From: Weissella muntiaci
Lineage (GTDB): Bacteria > Bacillota > Bacilli > Lactobacillales > Lactobacillaceae
Length of the DNA: 64,000 bases
Direction: 5' to 3'
NCBI RefSeq assembly: GCF_008107635.1
Contig: NZ_SDGZ01000003.1
Span: forward strand, 81,750 to 145,749
Shown here piece by piece: positions 9,268 through 17,431 of the stretch. The notes beneath the pieces are model-generated. The model was not told the origin of the DNA, searched no databases, and worked only from the letters and a program-made list of their open reading frames with translations. The stretch's first letter is position 1; every line of letters begins with the position of its first letter. Both the position numbers and the translations under genes were made by a program.

Positions 9268-10131
9268 TTACCTATTAAACGCTGGAAACAATGACTTCTC
9301 GTAGTCAGTTGCTCCATTGAAACTAACTGCCTTAATCAAATGAGCAGTCATGATAATTCGATTTTCAGGGTGACTATTCCAAGCTCCTGGTTCATCACAA
9401 GTTGCCAAAACTAATCGAGGATCTTCTCCATTAGTTACATCGTCAGCAACCTTTCCGCCACCCTTGTAAGAAATGACCTGACGGCCTTTCACACTGTCTG
9501 ATTCTTTATAAAACTGATAAACAAGGATATTTTTCCCGTTGCTGAGATAAGCTTTAGGTTCTTGATTAACATCAATGCCTTTCTGCATTGGCGAAAACAT
9601 TAACGATCCACCACCGTAGCCTACATTGTGTGCTGCAAGTCCATAGGTTCCTTGGCCCATCACTTGATTTGGTTTGATTGTTCCTGCACCATAAGCCAAA
9701 ACTTTGTTAGAAGCACCCTCATTGATTTGTAGCGTTTTAATAGGTGTTGATACACCATTTTGCTTGGGAACGGCGATATATCCATCGAAACTGAGCTTTT
9801 CTGGCAAATTACGGTAGTTTTGAAGAGTCTTTGCATCCGGAATATCGCCATTTTGATCAAAAGAAATATCCTTATTAGCTAACTTCTCAGCATGTGTACT
9901 TGCGTGATGCTTAGTCTTTGAATCTGCCTTCTGATTTGCCGAGACTTGTTGCTCAATTTGATGGTGATTAATGAGGACGTATCCACTGACTGCACCAATT
10001 CCAACTGTCAAAATAGCTACGACAATCCATAATCGTTTAAGCCACTTATTCATCGACTTCTTAAATGGACGCTTTGAATTTTTCTTTATGGGCTTCTTTG
10101 GCCCACTTCCATCTACTACGTGAAATGCCAT
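9268..10131 (-). CDS. Class A-type sortase
   Basis: This is a 287-residue membrane-anchored transpeptidase that cleaves LPxTG signals and joins the protein to the cell wall. A basic cytoplasmic N terminus and one helix (WLKRLWIVVAILTVGIGA) lead to the extracellular catalytic domain. The three catalytic residues are visible as His in LAAHNVG, Cys in VLATCDEP and Arg in ENRIIMTAHL. It lies between the coiled-coil protein (2-bp gap) and the adhesin gene. It is therefore most likely dedicated to the two surface proteins encoded next, possibly including the one with the unusual short C terminus. Confidence 0.92.
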   Translation of the reverse strand: MAFHVVDGSGPKKPIKKNSKRPFKKSMNKWLKRLWIVVAILTVGIGAVSGYVLINHHQIEQQVSANQKADSKTKHHASTHAEKLANKDISFDQNGDIPDAKTLQNYRNLPEKLSFDGYIAVPKQNGVSTPIKTLQINEGASNKVLAYGAGTIKPNQVMGQGTYGLAAHNVGYGGGSLMFSPMQKGIDVNQEPKAYLSNGKNILVYQFYKESDSVKGRQVISYKGGGKVADDVTNGEDPRLVLATCDEPGAWNSHPENRIIMTAHLIKAVSFNGATDYEKSLFPAFNR

Positions 10132-10133
10132 AA

Positions 10134-12488
10134 CTAGTTACCTGCCTGTGCTTCACCGATCGCCATCCACAAATCAGAACTGTGATTTGGATTAGCTTGG
10201 GCCAACAATTTTGCGTCAGAGATATTACCACTCGCTATCAATCTCTTTCCAACCAACAAAACGCGACTATTTGTACCTAAGTCCTTGTTATAGAAAGATT
10301 GGTAATAGACCTTTAGCGAATTATTAGCGATATCTTGATCAAGACTTTCAAAAGACGTATCTGAAGCTGACGATTTACTCGTTTGAGTGTTTTCATCTGA
10401 AGCAGTATTAGCTTTCTCTGATGACTCAGTTGACGACTTGCTGCTAGACAATACAATTTGACGAGACTTCTTCTCATAACTTGCCTGAGCCGCCTTGGCA
10501 GTCGCAACAGCCGAATCAGCCTTTGCATTTGATGCCTGTACATAGTGGAAACCATACACACCAGCTCCAAAAACACCAATAATTCCGGCACTTGTAAGCA
10601 TTCCACGAACAAAGCCATGCTTCTTTTGTGGCGCTGAAGATTGGGTTTCTGATGCAGCTGACTTTGGACCACCATTAAGATTTGCGACTAAAGCAGTTGT
10701 TAATTGTTGCTGCGATTGATCTGAAAGTCGCCGAGCGGTAGACTCCGCCTCACTTTGCGCATTCTGATACTTAAGTTGCAGATCTTCATTTGCTGCACGG
10801 AGGTCTGCTATGCGTTGATCCAATCTCGCTTGAGTTTCAGCGAATGAGTTATTCTTCTGAGTTAATGCGGTATTTTGTTCCTGTAATTTCACAATCCCAG
10901 CATGTTCAACTTCAGTCTTTTGCATCTCTTGACGTTTTGCTGCCAGATCCTTTGCTTCTTGAACGGCTTTTTCGTGAATCTCTTGGAGTTCCACCGACTT
11001 TTGCTCCAATTGAGTCTTTAATTGCTTAAAGGCTTCTGTCATTTGACCGTTAGCATGTTGTAAGTAAGCTGTTGCCTGCATAGCAATTTGCTGTTCAGTC
11101 TTACGGACCAAATCCTCATTGAGCTGCTTAACTTCTGTTTCAGCGTATAACTGCTGTTCAGCAATTAAGTTGTTCGCTTCAGCGACAATGCTGTCATGCA
11201 ATGCAATTTGGTTTTGTTTGACCTTTGCGTCCTTACTAACTTGGTAATTTTTCTCTAGCTCCTGGAGTTGGCGCTCATGTCGCTGATTTTCAGCTTGAAC
11301 ATCATCTTGGTAATTTGCCTCCAGAGCATTAAGTTCTTTACTCTGACAGTCCGAAAATTCTTCTTGGAGCTTGGACGTAACCTTAGCTTTTACTTTCTCC
11401 TGCCAATCTCCACTCACGAAATCGCTCGCAGTTTTAGTTACGTTAACTGCTGCCGCAACCTCAACCAACTTTGTCCGAATGGTGTTCGTTAGCTGGTTGG
11501 CTGACAATTTTAAAAATTCGTTGGCTTCTTTATACTCCAACTCTAATTGAGCATTTACATAGCTATCGTCAATAGCAGTGAAACTTTCACCTTCAAAACC
11601 ACCTTGCAAAGGAAATTGCGGAGCTTCTACATTAAATCCCTGCATTAGCTTTGAAATTGTACTTTGCGAATTTGATGTTGGCTTTGGTTCGCCGTTTGCA
11701 TCGCTAGCTGGAGCTTGAAGTACGGGTTTAGCTCCATCAGAGTCACCCGCTGGCTCAGGATTTGCACCACCCGCACTTGCACCTGACTCTTCGACTCCTG
11801 GTTCTGAAGCAGGAACTGGAGCTGGAATTGGCGCGTCACTGGCATGACTTTGAGTAGGCATAGGAAAATCACTTGTGGGTGTCTCTGATTCTGTTACTTT
11901 TGTTTGCGTACTGGACTGAATTGATTCTCCAATTACCGCTTTACTAGGCAAGATAGTAAGCTGCTTATTGTGTTCAAGCGCATCAATATACTCATCTTCA
12001 CTTGGTAACTTAGGTAAATCACCTGCATCAAAATTTGCCAGTTCCTGTGCACCTGCGATCAATTCTTCAAAGGCATTAGTTAGTAATCCATACGAGGTAT
12101 CCTCGTCTAACCTAGTCTCTTCATCGTTAATGGTGTTTCTAACAGTCTCAATAACGAAATTACTTGAGTTAGGTGATATTTCTGCATCCATCCAGGTCAA
12201 CCCTGATTCATTCGGACGTTTCTTACCAGCCTCTTGATGCAAGTAAGTTACTGTTCCCAATGGAACAATTGCCCCAGACGGAATTGAAATCTTTTGTCTT
12301 ATTTGCTCAGTTAGAGCTCTTAGATCCTTTAAGGATAATTGTGGCCAAGTATCTGTGATCGACCCTGTATCTTCTACAATCTCCTCAATAATTTCATTAT
12401 CAAAATCCAAGACACCGTCCTGAATTTCTGCAAAATACGGTCCTAATTCACTTGTAGGATGCCGCTTAAAACTTTTCCACTTACTCAT
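10134..12488 (-). CDS. Large coiled-coil membrane protein of the transfer operon
   Basis: The 784-residue protein belongs to no family I recognise. An acidic N-terminal domain (about 1-170) is followed by a Pro/Ser/Thr/Ala-rich linker, then a long charged coiled coil from about residue 320 to 600 full of Glu, Gln and Lys heptads. One transmembrane helix follows (near 635, GMLTSAGIIGVFGAGVYGF), and the C-terminal domain has a Ser-rich stretch and ends SDLWMAIGEAQAGN. The long coil on the cytoplasmic side suggests a tether or scaffold linking the membrane channel to cytoplasmic ATPases. The gene is between the pilin-like and sortase genes, with its own GGAG site. Confidence 0.6.
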   Translation of the reverse strand: MSKWKSFKRHPTSELGPYFAEIQDGVLDFDNEIIEEIVEDTGSITDTWPQLSLKDLRALTEQIRQKISIPSGAIVPLGTVTYLHQEAGKKRPNESGLTWMDAEISPNSSNFVIETVRNTINDEETRLDEDTSYGLLTNAFEELIAGAQELANFDAGDLPKLPSEDEYIDALEHNKQLTILPSKAVIGESIQSSTQTKVTESETPTSDFPMPTQSHASDAPIPAPVPASEPGVEESGASAGGANPEPAGDSDGAKPVLQAPASDANGEPKPTSNSQSTISKLMQGFNVEAPQFPLQGGFEGESFTAIDDSYVNAQLELEYKEANEFLKLSANQLTNTIRTKLVEVAAAVNVTKTASDFVSGDWQEKVKAKVTSKLQEEFSDCQSKELNALEANYQDDVQAENQRHERQLQELEKNYQVSKDAKVKQNQIALHDSIVAEANNLIAEQQLYAETEVKQLNEDLVRKTEQQIAMQATAYLQHANGQMTEAFKQLKTQLEQKSVELQEIHEKAVQEAKDLAAKRQEMQKTEVEHAGIVKLQEQNTALTQKNNSFAETQARLDQRIADLRAANEDLQLKYQNAQSEAESTARRLSDQSQQQLTTALVANLNGGPKSAASETQSSAPQKKHGFVRGMLTSAGIIGVFGAGVYGFHYVQASNAKADSAVATAKAAQASYEKKSRQIVLSSSKSSTESSEKANTASDENTQTSKSSASDTSFESLDQDIANNSLKVYYQSFYNKDLGTNSRVLLVGKRLIASGNISDAKLLAQANPNHSSDLWMAIGEAQAGN

Positions 12489-12516
12489 TTTCTACTTACT
12501 CCTTATTCAAATAGAA

Positions 12517-12885
12517 CTAGAACGACCAACTCCAAGTGAATGAACCACCACCGCCAGTTACAGCTTTGATGATGAAAGCAACCACAGTTACGAATAGCAA
12601 GGCTCCTGCAATTCCAAAAAGAGAGTACATAAGTCTTTTTTGACCTTGTTGGGTCAACCAAGAAATACCGGACGTGATTGACAAAATACCAACTATTCCG
12701 CCTATCGCCCCGACTACAATAGTGGCAACAATCAGATAAGTAATGATTGTTGAGGCAGTGTCCTTCGTACTATTAGTTAACTCAGCTGCAAATACTGAAG
12801 AATTTGCAGTTAAAAATGCCATAACACTAGCTGACAGGGCTGTCATAGTGGTGCGCCATTCAAAGCGCTTTATTCCAACATTCAT
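12517..12885 (-). CDS. VirB2/TrbC-like pilin or channel subunit
   Basis: The small 122-residue membrane protein has a signal-like N terminus ending VFAAELTNS and two hydrophobic helices (IITYLIVATIVVGAIGGIVGI and LFGIAGALLFVTVVAFIIKAV) around a short polar loop with Gln-Gly-Gln-Lys. A Gly/Trp-rich end closes it. That layout is typical of VirB2-type pilins and PrgC/PrgH-like small T4SS subunits. The start at 12885 is chosen for the GGAGG 9 nt upstream; the longer frame would begin inside the leader. It is preceded by its own terminator and regulatory motif, so it begins a separate transcription unit that probably includes the surface genes. Confidence 0.7.
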   Translation of the reverse strand: MNVGIKRFEWRTTMTALSASVMAFLTANSSVFAAELTNSTKDTASTIITYLIVATIVVGAIGGIVGILSITSGISWLTQQGQKRLMYSLFGIAGALLFVTVVAFIIKAVTGGGGSFTWSWSF

Positions 12886-12963
12886 AATGTTGTACCTCCA
12901 AAAAATTTTAGTTTGCACTTAATGTGCACCCATAAATTAACAAATATATTTAGCTTCAAAATT

Positions 12964-12976
12964 TTTTGCGCCAAAA
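12964..12976 (-). promoter_or_regulatory. Shared transfer-operon motif, site 1
   Basis: TTTTGGCGCAAAA on the minus strand is a dyad (TTTTG-GCG-CAAAA) lying 78 bp before the pilin start. The same word with the same flanks (T-run before, AAATTT after) occurs at 20442-20454 and, with one change, at 32789-32801, always 60-80 bp before the first gene of a transfer unit. It is likely an operator or activator site. Confidence 0.6.
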
Positions 12977-13001
12977 AAAAAGACGTAACCAAAGTTACGT
13001 C
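12972..13001 (-). terminator. Internal terminator after the 13019-13996 gene
   Basis: GACGTAAC and GTTACGTC form a perfect 8-bp stem with a 4-nt loop. On the minus strand nine T residues follow directly and merge into the shared regulatory motif. It separates the VirB-like genes from the pilin/surface unit. Confidence 0.8.
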
Positions 13002-13018
13002 CAAAGTTGGATCTATTT

Positions 13019-13996
13019 TTAATAATGTTTCTTCTGTAAAAATCTTACGTATGTCCCGTTTTCAACAATCGTACCTTCATCTGCATGTGTGAAATTCACT
13101 GATAGTTGCTCTTTAAGCTCCTTTATCAGCTTTTTCTTATCTGCATCCGTAACTCCAATTGAGAGTGCGTGCTGCTCGATTAAATCATGCTTACGTAAGA
13201 AATTTAGCAAGTTCTTTGCAAGTTGGTCTTTAAATGAGTATTCAGGAATAGAGTCTAGTGACCTATTCACTTCTTTATCCTCAACTATCTGAACTGCCCA
13301 CTCAGGCAATTGACCTTTCAGGAACAAATACTTAATCAACGTTTGTACATTGATATTCATCTGGATGATATCGTCATAGTTGTCCTCAAGCAGCTTCGAA
13401 ACAGCTGCACGGTCGATATCGTAAATATAAGGGATCGTCACTGTGTCTTGCTGTTGACTATGTTGATCCCAAAATTCCTCTTGCTTTTTGAAAACTAGAA
13501 CTCTGGGAATAAAGAATGGAATTCTTCGGTTAAAAGGGAGTTTTGTAGTCAAATAAGTAACCCAGATAGGGGTGAAAATATGATTTTCACCTAATATTGC
13601 ACCTAATCCACCAAAAAAAGTTATAACGAATGCGATTGGCAGTGCGAAGTAGATGTACCATTGCACTATCACAGATGTGAAGTTTGAAGATGTGATTGTA
13701 TTAGTAATATCGCCTTGCAGACTTGTAAAAATTTGTAAAAAAACGATCAGAAGCCAGACCTTAAAACTTAATATTAATTCGGTCATGACCCAAGATCCAG
13801 CAACTCTGATCCAGTAACTTAGATAATCAAAAATCAGACCTGGAGCATTAAAAATTACAAACAATTTTGAGTATAAAAAACTTAGGAATCTATGGTCTCC
13901 ATAGAACAAAGACGCATCTGATTGTGCCTTCTCCTCGTGGTGACCTAGACCAATATATTCATCTCTGTTGACGTTTAACATTTTAAATGGAAACAT
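13019..13996 (-). CDS. T4SS membrane protein, family unknown
   Basis: The 325-residue protein has three or four hydrophobic helices between about residues 40 and 150 (IRVAGSWVMTELILSFKVWLLIVFLQIF and IYFALPIAFVITFFGGLGAIL among them). A charged cytoplasmic C-terminal half of about 170 residues follows. It is translationally coupled to the upstream small gene, whose stop overlaps its start. The membrane-plus-cytoplasmic layout within this operon fits an inner-membrane T4SS component that contacts the ATPases, but I cannot match it to a VirB class. Confidence 0.65.
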   Translation of the reverse strand: MFPFKMLNVNRDEYIGLGHHEEKAQSDASLFYGDHRFLSFLYSKLFVIFNAPGLIFDYLSYWIRVAGSWVMTELILSFKVWLLIVFLQIFTSLQGDITNTITSSNFTSVIVQWYIYFALPIAFVITFFGGLGAILGENHIFTPIWVTYLTTKLPFNRRIPFFIPRVLVFKKQEEFWDQHSQQQDTVTIPYIYDIDRAAVSKLLEDNYDDIIQMNINVQTLIKYLFLKGQLPEWAVQIVEDKEVNRSLDSIPEYSFKDQLAKNLLNFLRKHDLIEQHALSIGVTDADKKKLIKELKEQLSVNFTHADEGTIVENGTYVRFLQKKHY

Positions 13997-14325
13997 TACA
14001 CCCTCCCTTTGGCTTTTGCCGTATTTCGACTGTCACCATACCTGAATAGCAAACTTACAGCCATGATAAAAATAGTCATGGATAAGATCATCCAGAAAAA
14101 TCCCATCGAAAATGTTTGGTAGAAGTTTCCTGGCAAATTCTTCATTTGTAACGCCTGACTATTTATTTTACTGTCCATTTTCGGTGCCATTCGAATTGCA
14201 CCAAACAATAAAATAGTTGCGATTGACCCAATTGATATAAGCCATGATTTAATGAATGATCCTAACAATAATTTAGTCATCTTCCAGTTTCTTGACTCAC
14301 TTAGCTTTTTTATTGAATTATTCAT
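13996..14325 (-). CDS. Small two-helix membrane protein of the T4SS
   Basis: The 109-residue protein has two hydrophobic helices (SWLISIGSIATILLFGAI and MGFFWMILSMTIFIMAVSLLF) separated by a 40-residue external loop, and a basic tail. No family is recognised. I start it at the ATG at 14325, which overlaps the stop codon region of the preceding gene by 8 nt and suggests translational coupling. The longer frame would run deep into that gene. Confidence 0.6.
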   Translation of the reverse strand: MNNSIKKLSESRNWKMTKLLLGSFIKSWLISIGSIATILLFGAIRMAPKMDSKINSQALQMKNLPGNFYQTFSMGFFWMILSMTIFIMAVSLLFRYGDSRNTAKAKGRV

Positions 14326-14917
14326 AAAGTGTACTATCTGTATTAACAGACAAATCTCCCTTTTTAGAAATATTAGTAATCTTGTTATCACTTCGATTGA
14401 ACGTTACATCATATAGCGCTTGTCCAGTACCCGCTTTCTTATCTGCATAGTTGGCAGAATATGAGACATAGACTGAACCAGTGACTTCAGTATCATTTAA
14501 CGTTGCTGGGAAGAATTTAAGACTAGTAAATTTGCTCTGCAACTCTAACTGCTTAACCTTTTTGTAGGGATCAGATTCAAAGATTTTTTCATCCGTAAGA
14601 ACATCTGAGCTAGCAACATTCCTCAAACTTTTTGCTCTGTTGTTATACTCTTGCTGATTCTCAAAGGTATAATAACCATCAAAAAAATCATTTAATGCAT
14701 CAAGACTATTTGAAATGCCAGGACGCTTGGATTTCTTTTCTTTTGCCTCATCAATCACAAGATCTTCTGATTTTTTATGAGTCATTTGAATTTTGTCGTT
14801 GATACTAGCCTTCTGATTATTTGTATCAATAACACTGACCGTTAGAAATGTTAGCGAGATTAATGAAAATACAGCTATTACTATTGTGAGAATTGAATCA
14901 TTGTGCTTTTTCATCAT
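14318..14917 (-). CDS. Bitopic VirB8/TcpC-like protein 1
   Basis: The 199-residue protein has a short cytoplasmic N terminus and one helix (ILTIVIAVFSLISLTFLTVSVI). Outside lie a charged helical stalk and a domain of about 100 residues rich in beta strands. This topology and operon position match VirB8/TcpC proteins, which form the periplasm-side or wall-side core of the channel; direct sequence similarity is not obvious to me. The gene overlaps the end of the previous one by 20 nt. The start is either ATG of the pair at 14914/14917, placed after GGGGG. Confidence 0.55.
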   Translation of the reverse strand: MMKKHNDSILTIVIAVFSLISLTFLTVSVIDTNNQKASINDKIQMTHKKSEDLVIDEAKEKKSKRPGISNSLDALNDFFDGYYTFENQQEYNNRAKSLRNVASSDVLTDEKIFESDPYKKVKQLELQSKFTSLKFFPATLNDTEVTGSVYVSYSANYADKKAGTGQALYDVTFNRSDNKITNISKKGDLSVNTDSTLYE

Positions 14918-15443
14918 TAACCCCCGCATTCGTCAGTAGCTTGATCTCAGTCACTTTATTATTCTTAACAGTTGCAAGCACTGTATAAGAAACATCCTGA
15001 GCACCATCTTGCTTAACTAATAATGATCCTAATGCATCTACTACATTTGAATTCTCAACCCTCTGTGACATTGAAACGTCTTGTAGAACAACCTTTGCTG
15101 AATATTGTCCTTCTGCCCCGAGAACGCTTTGCAGGGCTTGAAATGATGAGTCACTTCCATATTTCTTATATGAGATGCCAGATGCCTCTGGCGATTTAGT
15201 CAGATCATTATTTGAATTGGTAATAAAATTGTCTAAGACATTAAATTTTTCACTTAAGTCAGGTAATTCATCAACTGCTTCTGATCTCACATTTTCAAAA
15301 TTTTCTCGCTTTGACGCCATTACTTGATTTGCTTTTACTAGATCATTTTTACTGTGATCAATGCTTGATAATTCCACAAACCCAATTAGTAGACTCAATA
15401 CACCAATTAACCCCAACAATGTATTAATTATCTTTTTACTCAT
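14898..15443 (-). CDS. Bitopic VirB8-like protein 2
   Basis: The 181-residue protein has the same plan as its downstream neighbour: an N-terminal helix (NTLLGLIGVLSLLIGFVEL), a helical stalk and a C-terminal beta-rich domain with the segment SYTVLATVKNNKVTEIKLL. The two adjacent genes may be diverged duplicates that form a hetero-oligomer on the outer face of the membrane. No enzymatic motif is visible. A GGAG site lies 8-9 nt before the ATG. Confidence 0.6.
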   Translation of the reverse strand: MSKKIINTLLGLIGVLSLLIGFVELSSIDHSKNDLVKANQVMASKRENFENVRSEAVDELPDLSEKFNVLDNFITNSNNDLTKSPEASGISYKKYGSDSSFQALQSVLGAEGQYSAKVVLQDVSMSQRVENSNVVDALGSLLVKQDGAQDVSYTVLATVKNNKVTEIKLLTNAGVNDEKAQ

Positions 15444-15455
15444 AATTAACTCCAG

Positions 15456-15860
15456 TTACTCACCTTTCAGAATATCTTTAACCAAGTCATTGTCTGTGCC
15501 CTCATATCTTCGATATTCTCTGCCATTGTGTAGCTGCATAATCGTTGGAGTAGAGGTCAGATTGAACTGCTTAATTAAGTAGCGATTCTGAGACTTTTTT
15601 AGATCAACCACGATATATCTAACATGATTGCTATTTGCCTTGATTGTTTTCTTGACGGTGTTCTTGATGGCTTCGCAATCAGAACAACCAGTCTTATGAA
15701 ATACAATCACAACGTTTTCTTTATTTTTTACTGCCGATTCAATCAGAGATTTTGGATTGTCAGAGTCAGGATATGAGATTGACTTACTATAAAAAATTGC
15801 ACTCAATCCGCCTAAAAATATGCCGACAATGACAATTAATAATTTGACCCACTTACTCAT
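15456..15860 (-). CDS. Membrane-anchored thioredoxin-like protein
   Basis: The 134-residue protein has an N-terminal anchor (VKLLIVIVGIFLGGLSAIFY) and a thioredoxin fold. The active-site CxxC is in FHKTGCSDCEAIKN, and the cis-proline loop is in NLTSTPTIMQL. It would act outside the membrane as a disulfide oxidoreductase. Lactobacilli lack a general disulfide-forming pathway, so a dedicated one inside a T4SS operon implies a cysteine-containing substrate. The lysozyme/M23 protein just upstream has Cys residues near its N-terminal linker and central region and is a candidate. The gap to that gene is 23 bp. Confidence 0.8.
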   Translation of the reverse strand: MSKWVKLLIVIVGIFLGGLSAIFYSKSISYPDSDNPKSLIESAVKNKENVVIVFHKTGCSDCEAIKNTVKKTIKANSNHVRYIVVDLKKSQNRYLIKQFNLTSTPTIMQLHNGREYRRYEGTDNDLVKDILKGE

Positions 15861-15883
15861 TAGCTTTCACCTCTCCTCTTAAA

Positions 15884-17176
15884 TTACTGATCTTTCTGTT
15901 CTGACGCATCAAATACAGTAGACATATCAGGATTTACCACACCATCTTTTGGAACCAGTTGCTTTGGGAAATTCTGCAAATATTTTGCAGGACTATCAAT
16001 ACCCTTCGGAGTATGAGGGTTAAAATTATTTAGCACGGGATTAACCCCAAAATGGACGTGGATTCCAGTTGCACTACCCGTTTGACCCTCGTGGCTAATA
16101 TGTTGACCTTTCTTAACTTGCTCACCTACATTCACGACAATTGCTTGTTGGCTTGGCGCATGTCCGTAGTAGGCATAAACACCATCTGAATTTCGGATTA
16201 CAACATAATTTCCACCGGCTAAATCGAATGTCTTGGTAACAACCGTGCCGTCTGATACAGAGTAAACATTACTTTCTTCGCCGGTCTCTGTGTGATCTAC
16301 AGTTTGAAAATCAACACCCCAATGTATATATCCTTCTTGACCATCATAATTTGGATATCCTCCTGTAATCCTATACTTTCCTTTGATTGGTAGACCGCTA
16401 GTAGTACCGGATACTCCAGAGTCGCATATTGCCATATCACTATCTGATCCTGAATTTGCCACACCGTCGCCATTACTAATCTGACTATCACCAACGTTAA
16501 TATCACCGTTGAAATTAAGATTGAATATTTTCTGGACTTCAACTGCTGTTGCCGTTGTCTCTGGAAGTTTTCGTTGAGGATCATTAAGTGATAGTATTTC
16601 AAAATTCACATCCCATGCATCCAAAGAACCTGCTAAGTCTGCATCCTTCATCTCACTCAATGCTTTTACATGTGTTGTCGTTAGTTCTTTAATTGCTAGG
16701 CCGACTTGGCCTTCTAATGTACTTTCAGTGTTTCCATAACGATCACCATTTAAACCGCCATTACCCCATTGCCAAATACCGATAACATGACCAGAAGGAT
16801 TTACAGACGCCGTATTAAAGCCACTTTCGCGTAACCCAATAGCTAATGCTGCTGCGATATTTGTTCCGCTCATATGTAGCCGACTTTTAAATTGATCAGC
16901 CGCATATTGCATAGCTTTGTGTGTATCTGAGTTTTCATCCTTCCAATCTCCCCCAATAGCGGCCCCACCACTAGTAGAAGGAGTGTTAGTGTTAAAACAG
17001 CTGGATTTGCTTCCCCCAGTAATCACAATTATTAGGAACATCGCACAGAATGTAGCAATCGCAATCGGAATTAACACTGAAAAAATTGAGATGAATACCT
17101 TTAGTTTTTTGCTACCTTTGATTGTGCCTAACACCGCACTTCCACCGGTACTTTGCTTTTGATTATTTTCATCCAT
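15884..17176 (-). CDS. Bifunctional wall hydrolase: lysozyme-like plus M23 peptidase
   Basis: This VirB1/PrgK-type enzyme opens the cell wall for the conjugation channel. In the 430-residue product a membrane anchor is followed by a phage-tail-lysozyme-like domain (about 90-230, with the catalytic-type Glu in IGLRESGFN and the IGIWQWG motif). A Ser/Gly linker follows, then a C-terminal M23 peptidase domain (about 285-400) with its zinc ligands in HWGVDF and HVHFG. I start at the ATG at 17176, 6 nt after TAGGTG; the GTG at 17185 lies within that ribosome site. It is 12 bp from the upstream gene and clearly in the same operon. Confidence 0.9.
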   Translation of the reverse strand: MDENNQKQSTGGSAVLGTIKGSKKLKVFISIFSVLIPIAIATFCAMFLIIVITGGSKSSCFNTNTPSTSGGAAIGGDWKDENSDTHKAMQYAADQFKSRLHMSGTNIAAALAIGLRESGFNTASVNPSGHVIGIWQWGNGGLNGDRYGNTESTLEGQVGLAIKELTTTHVKALSEMKDADLAGSLDAWDVNFEILSLNDPQRKLPETTATAVEVQKIFNLNFNGDINVGDSQISNGDGVANSGSDSDMAICDSGVSGTTSGLPIKGKYRITGGYPNYDGQEGYIHWGVDFQTVDHTETGEESNVYSVSDGTVVTKTFDLAGGNYVVIRNSDGVYAYYGHAPSQQAIVVNVGEQVKKGQHISHEGQTGSATGIHVHFGVNPVLNNFNPHTPKGIDSPAKYLQNFPKQLVPKDGVVNPDMSTVFDASEQKDQ

Positions 17177-17188
17177 TGAGATCACCTA

Positions 17189-17431
17189 CTAAAACACTAA
17201 TGTTATAAGGACCATTAAGAGAATCACTACAACCAGACACAAGAAGGCAGTACCAATTTTCTTCTCGAAGCCTTTTGTGACTGTGCTGGGCATTTCGCCA
17301 GCATCCAAGCGTTCTTTAAACTTCGCATAATCTCTTTCGGCATCACGACGAATTGTGCTTGGACGGTAAGGATTAATATGCTTGTTCTCAACAAACCTAG
17401 GCTTTGCCTTCTTAGTTTTATTCTTTGCCAT
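17189..17431 (-). CDS. Small tail-anchored T4SS protein
   Basis: The 80-residue protein has a very basic cytoplasmic N terminus (MAKNKTKKAKPRF) and a C-terminal hydrophobic helix (IGTAFLCLVVVILLMVLITLVF). It sits between VirB4 (overlapping codons) and the wall hydrolase. It probably binds the VirB4 ATPase or nucleic acid at the membrane. No family is recognised. Confidence 0.65.
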   Translation of the reverse strand: MAKNKTKKAKPRFVENKHINPYRPSTIRRDAERDYAKFKERLDAGEMPSTVTKGFEKKIGTAFLCLVVVILLMVLITLVF

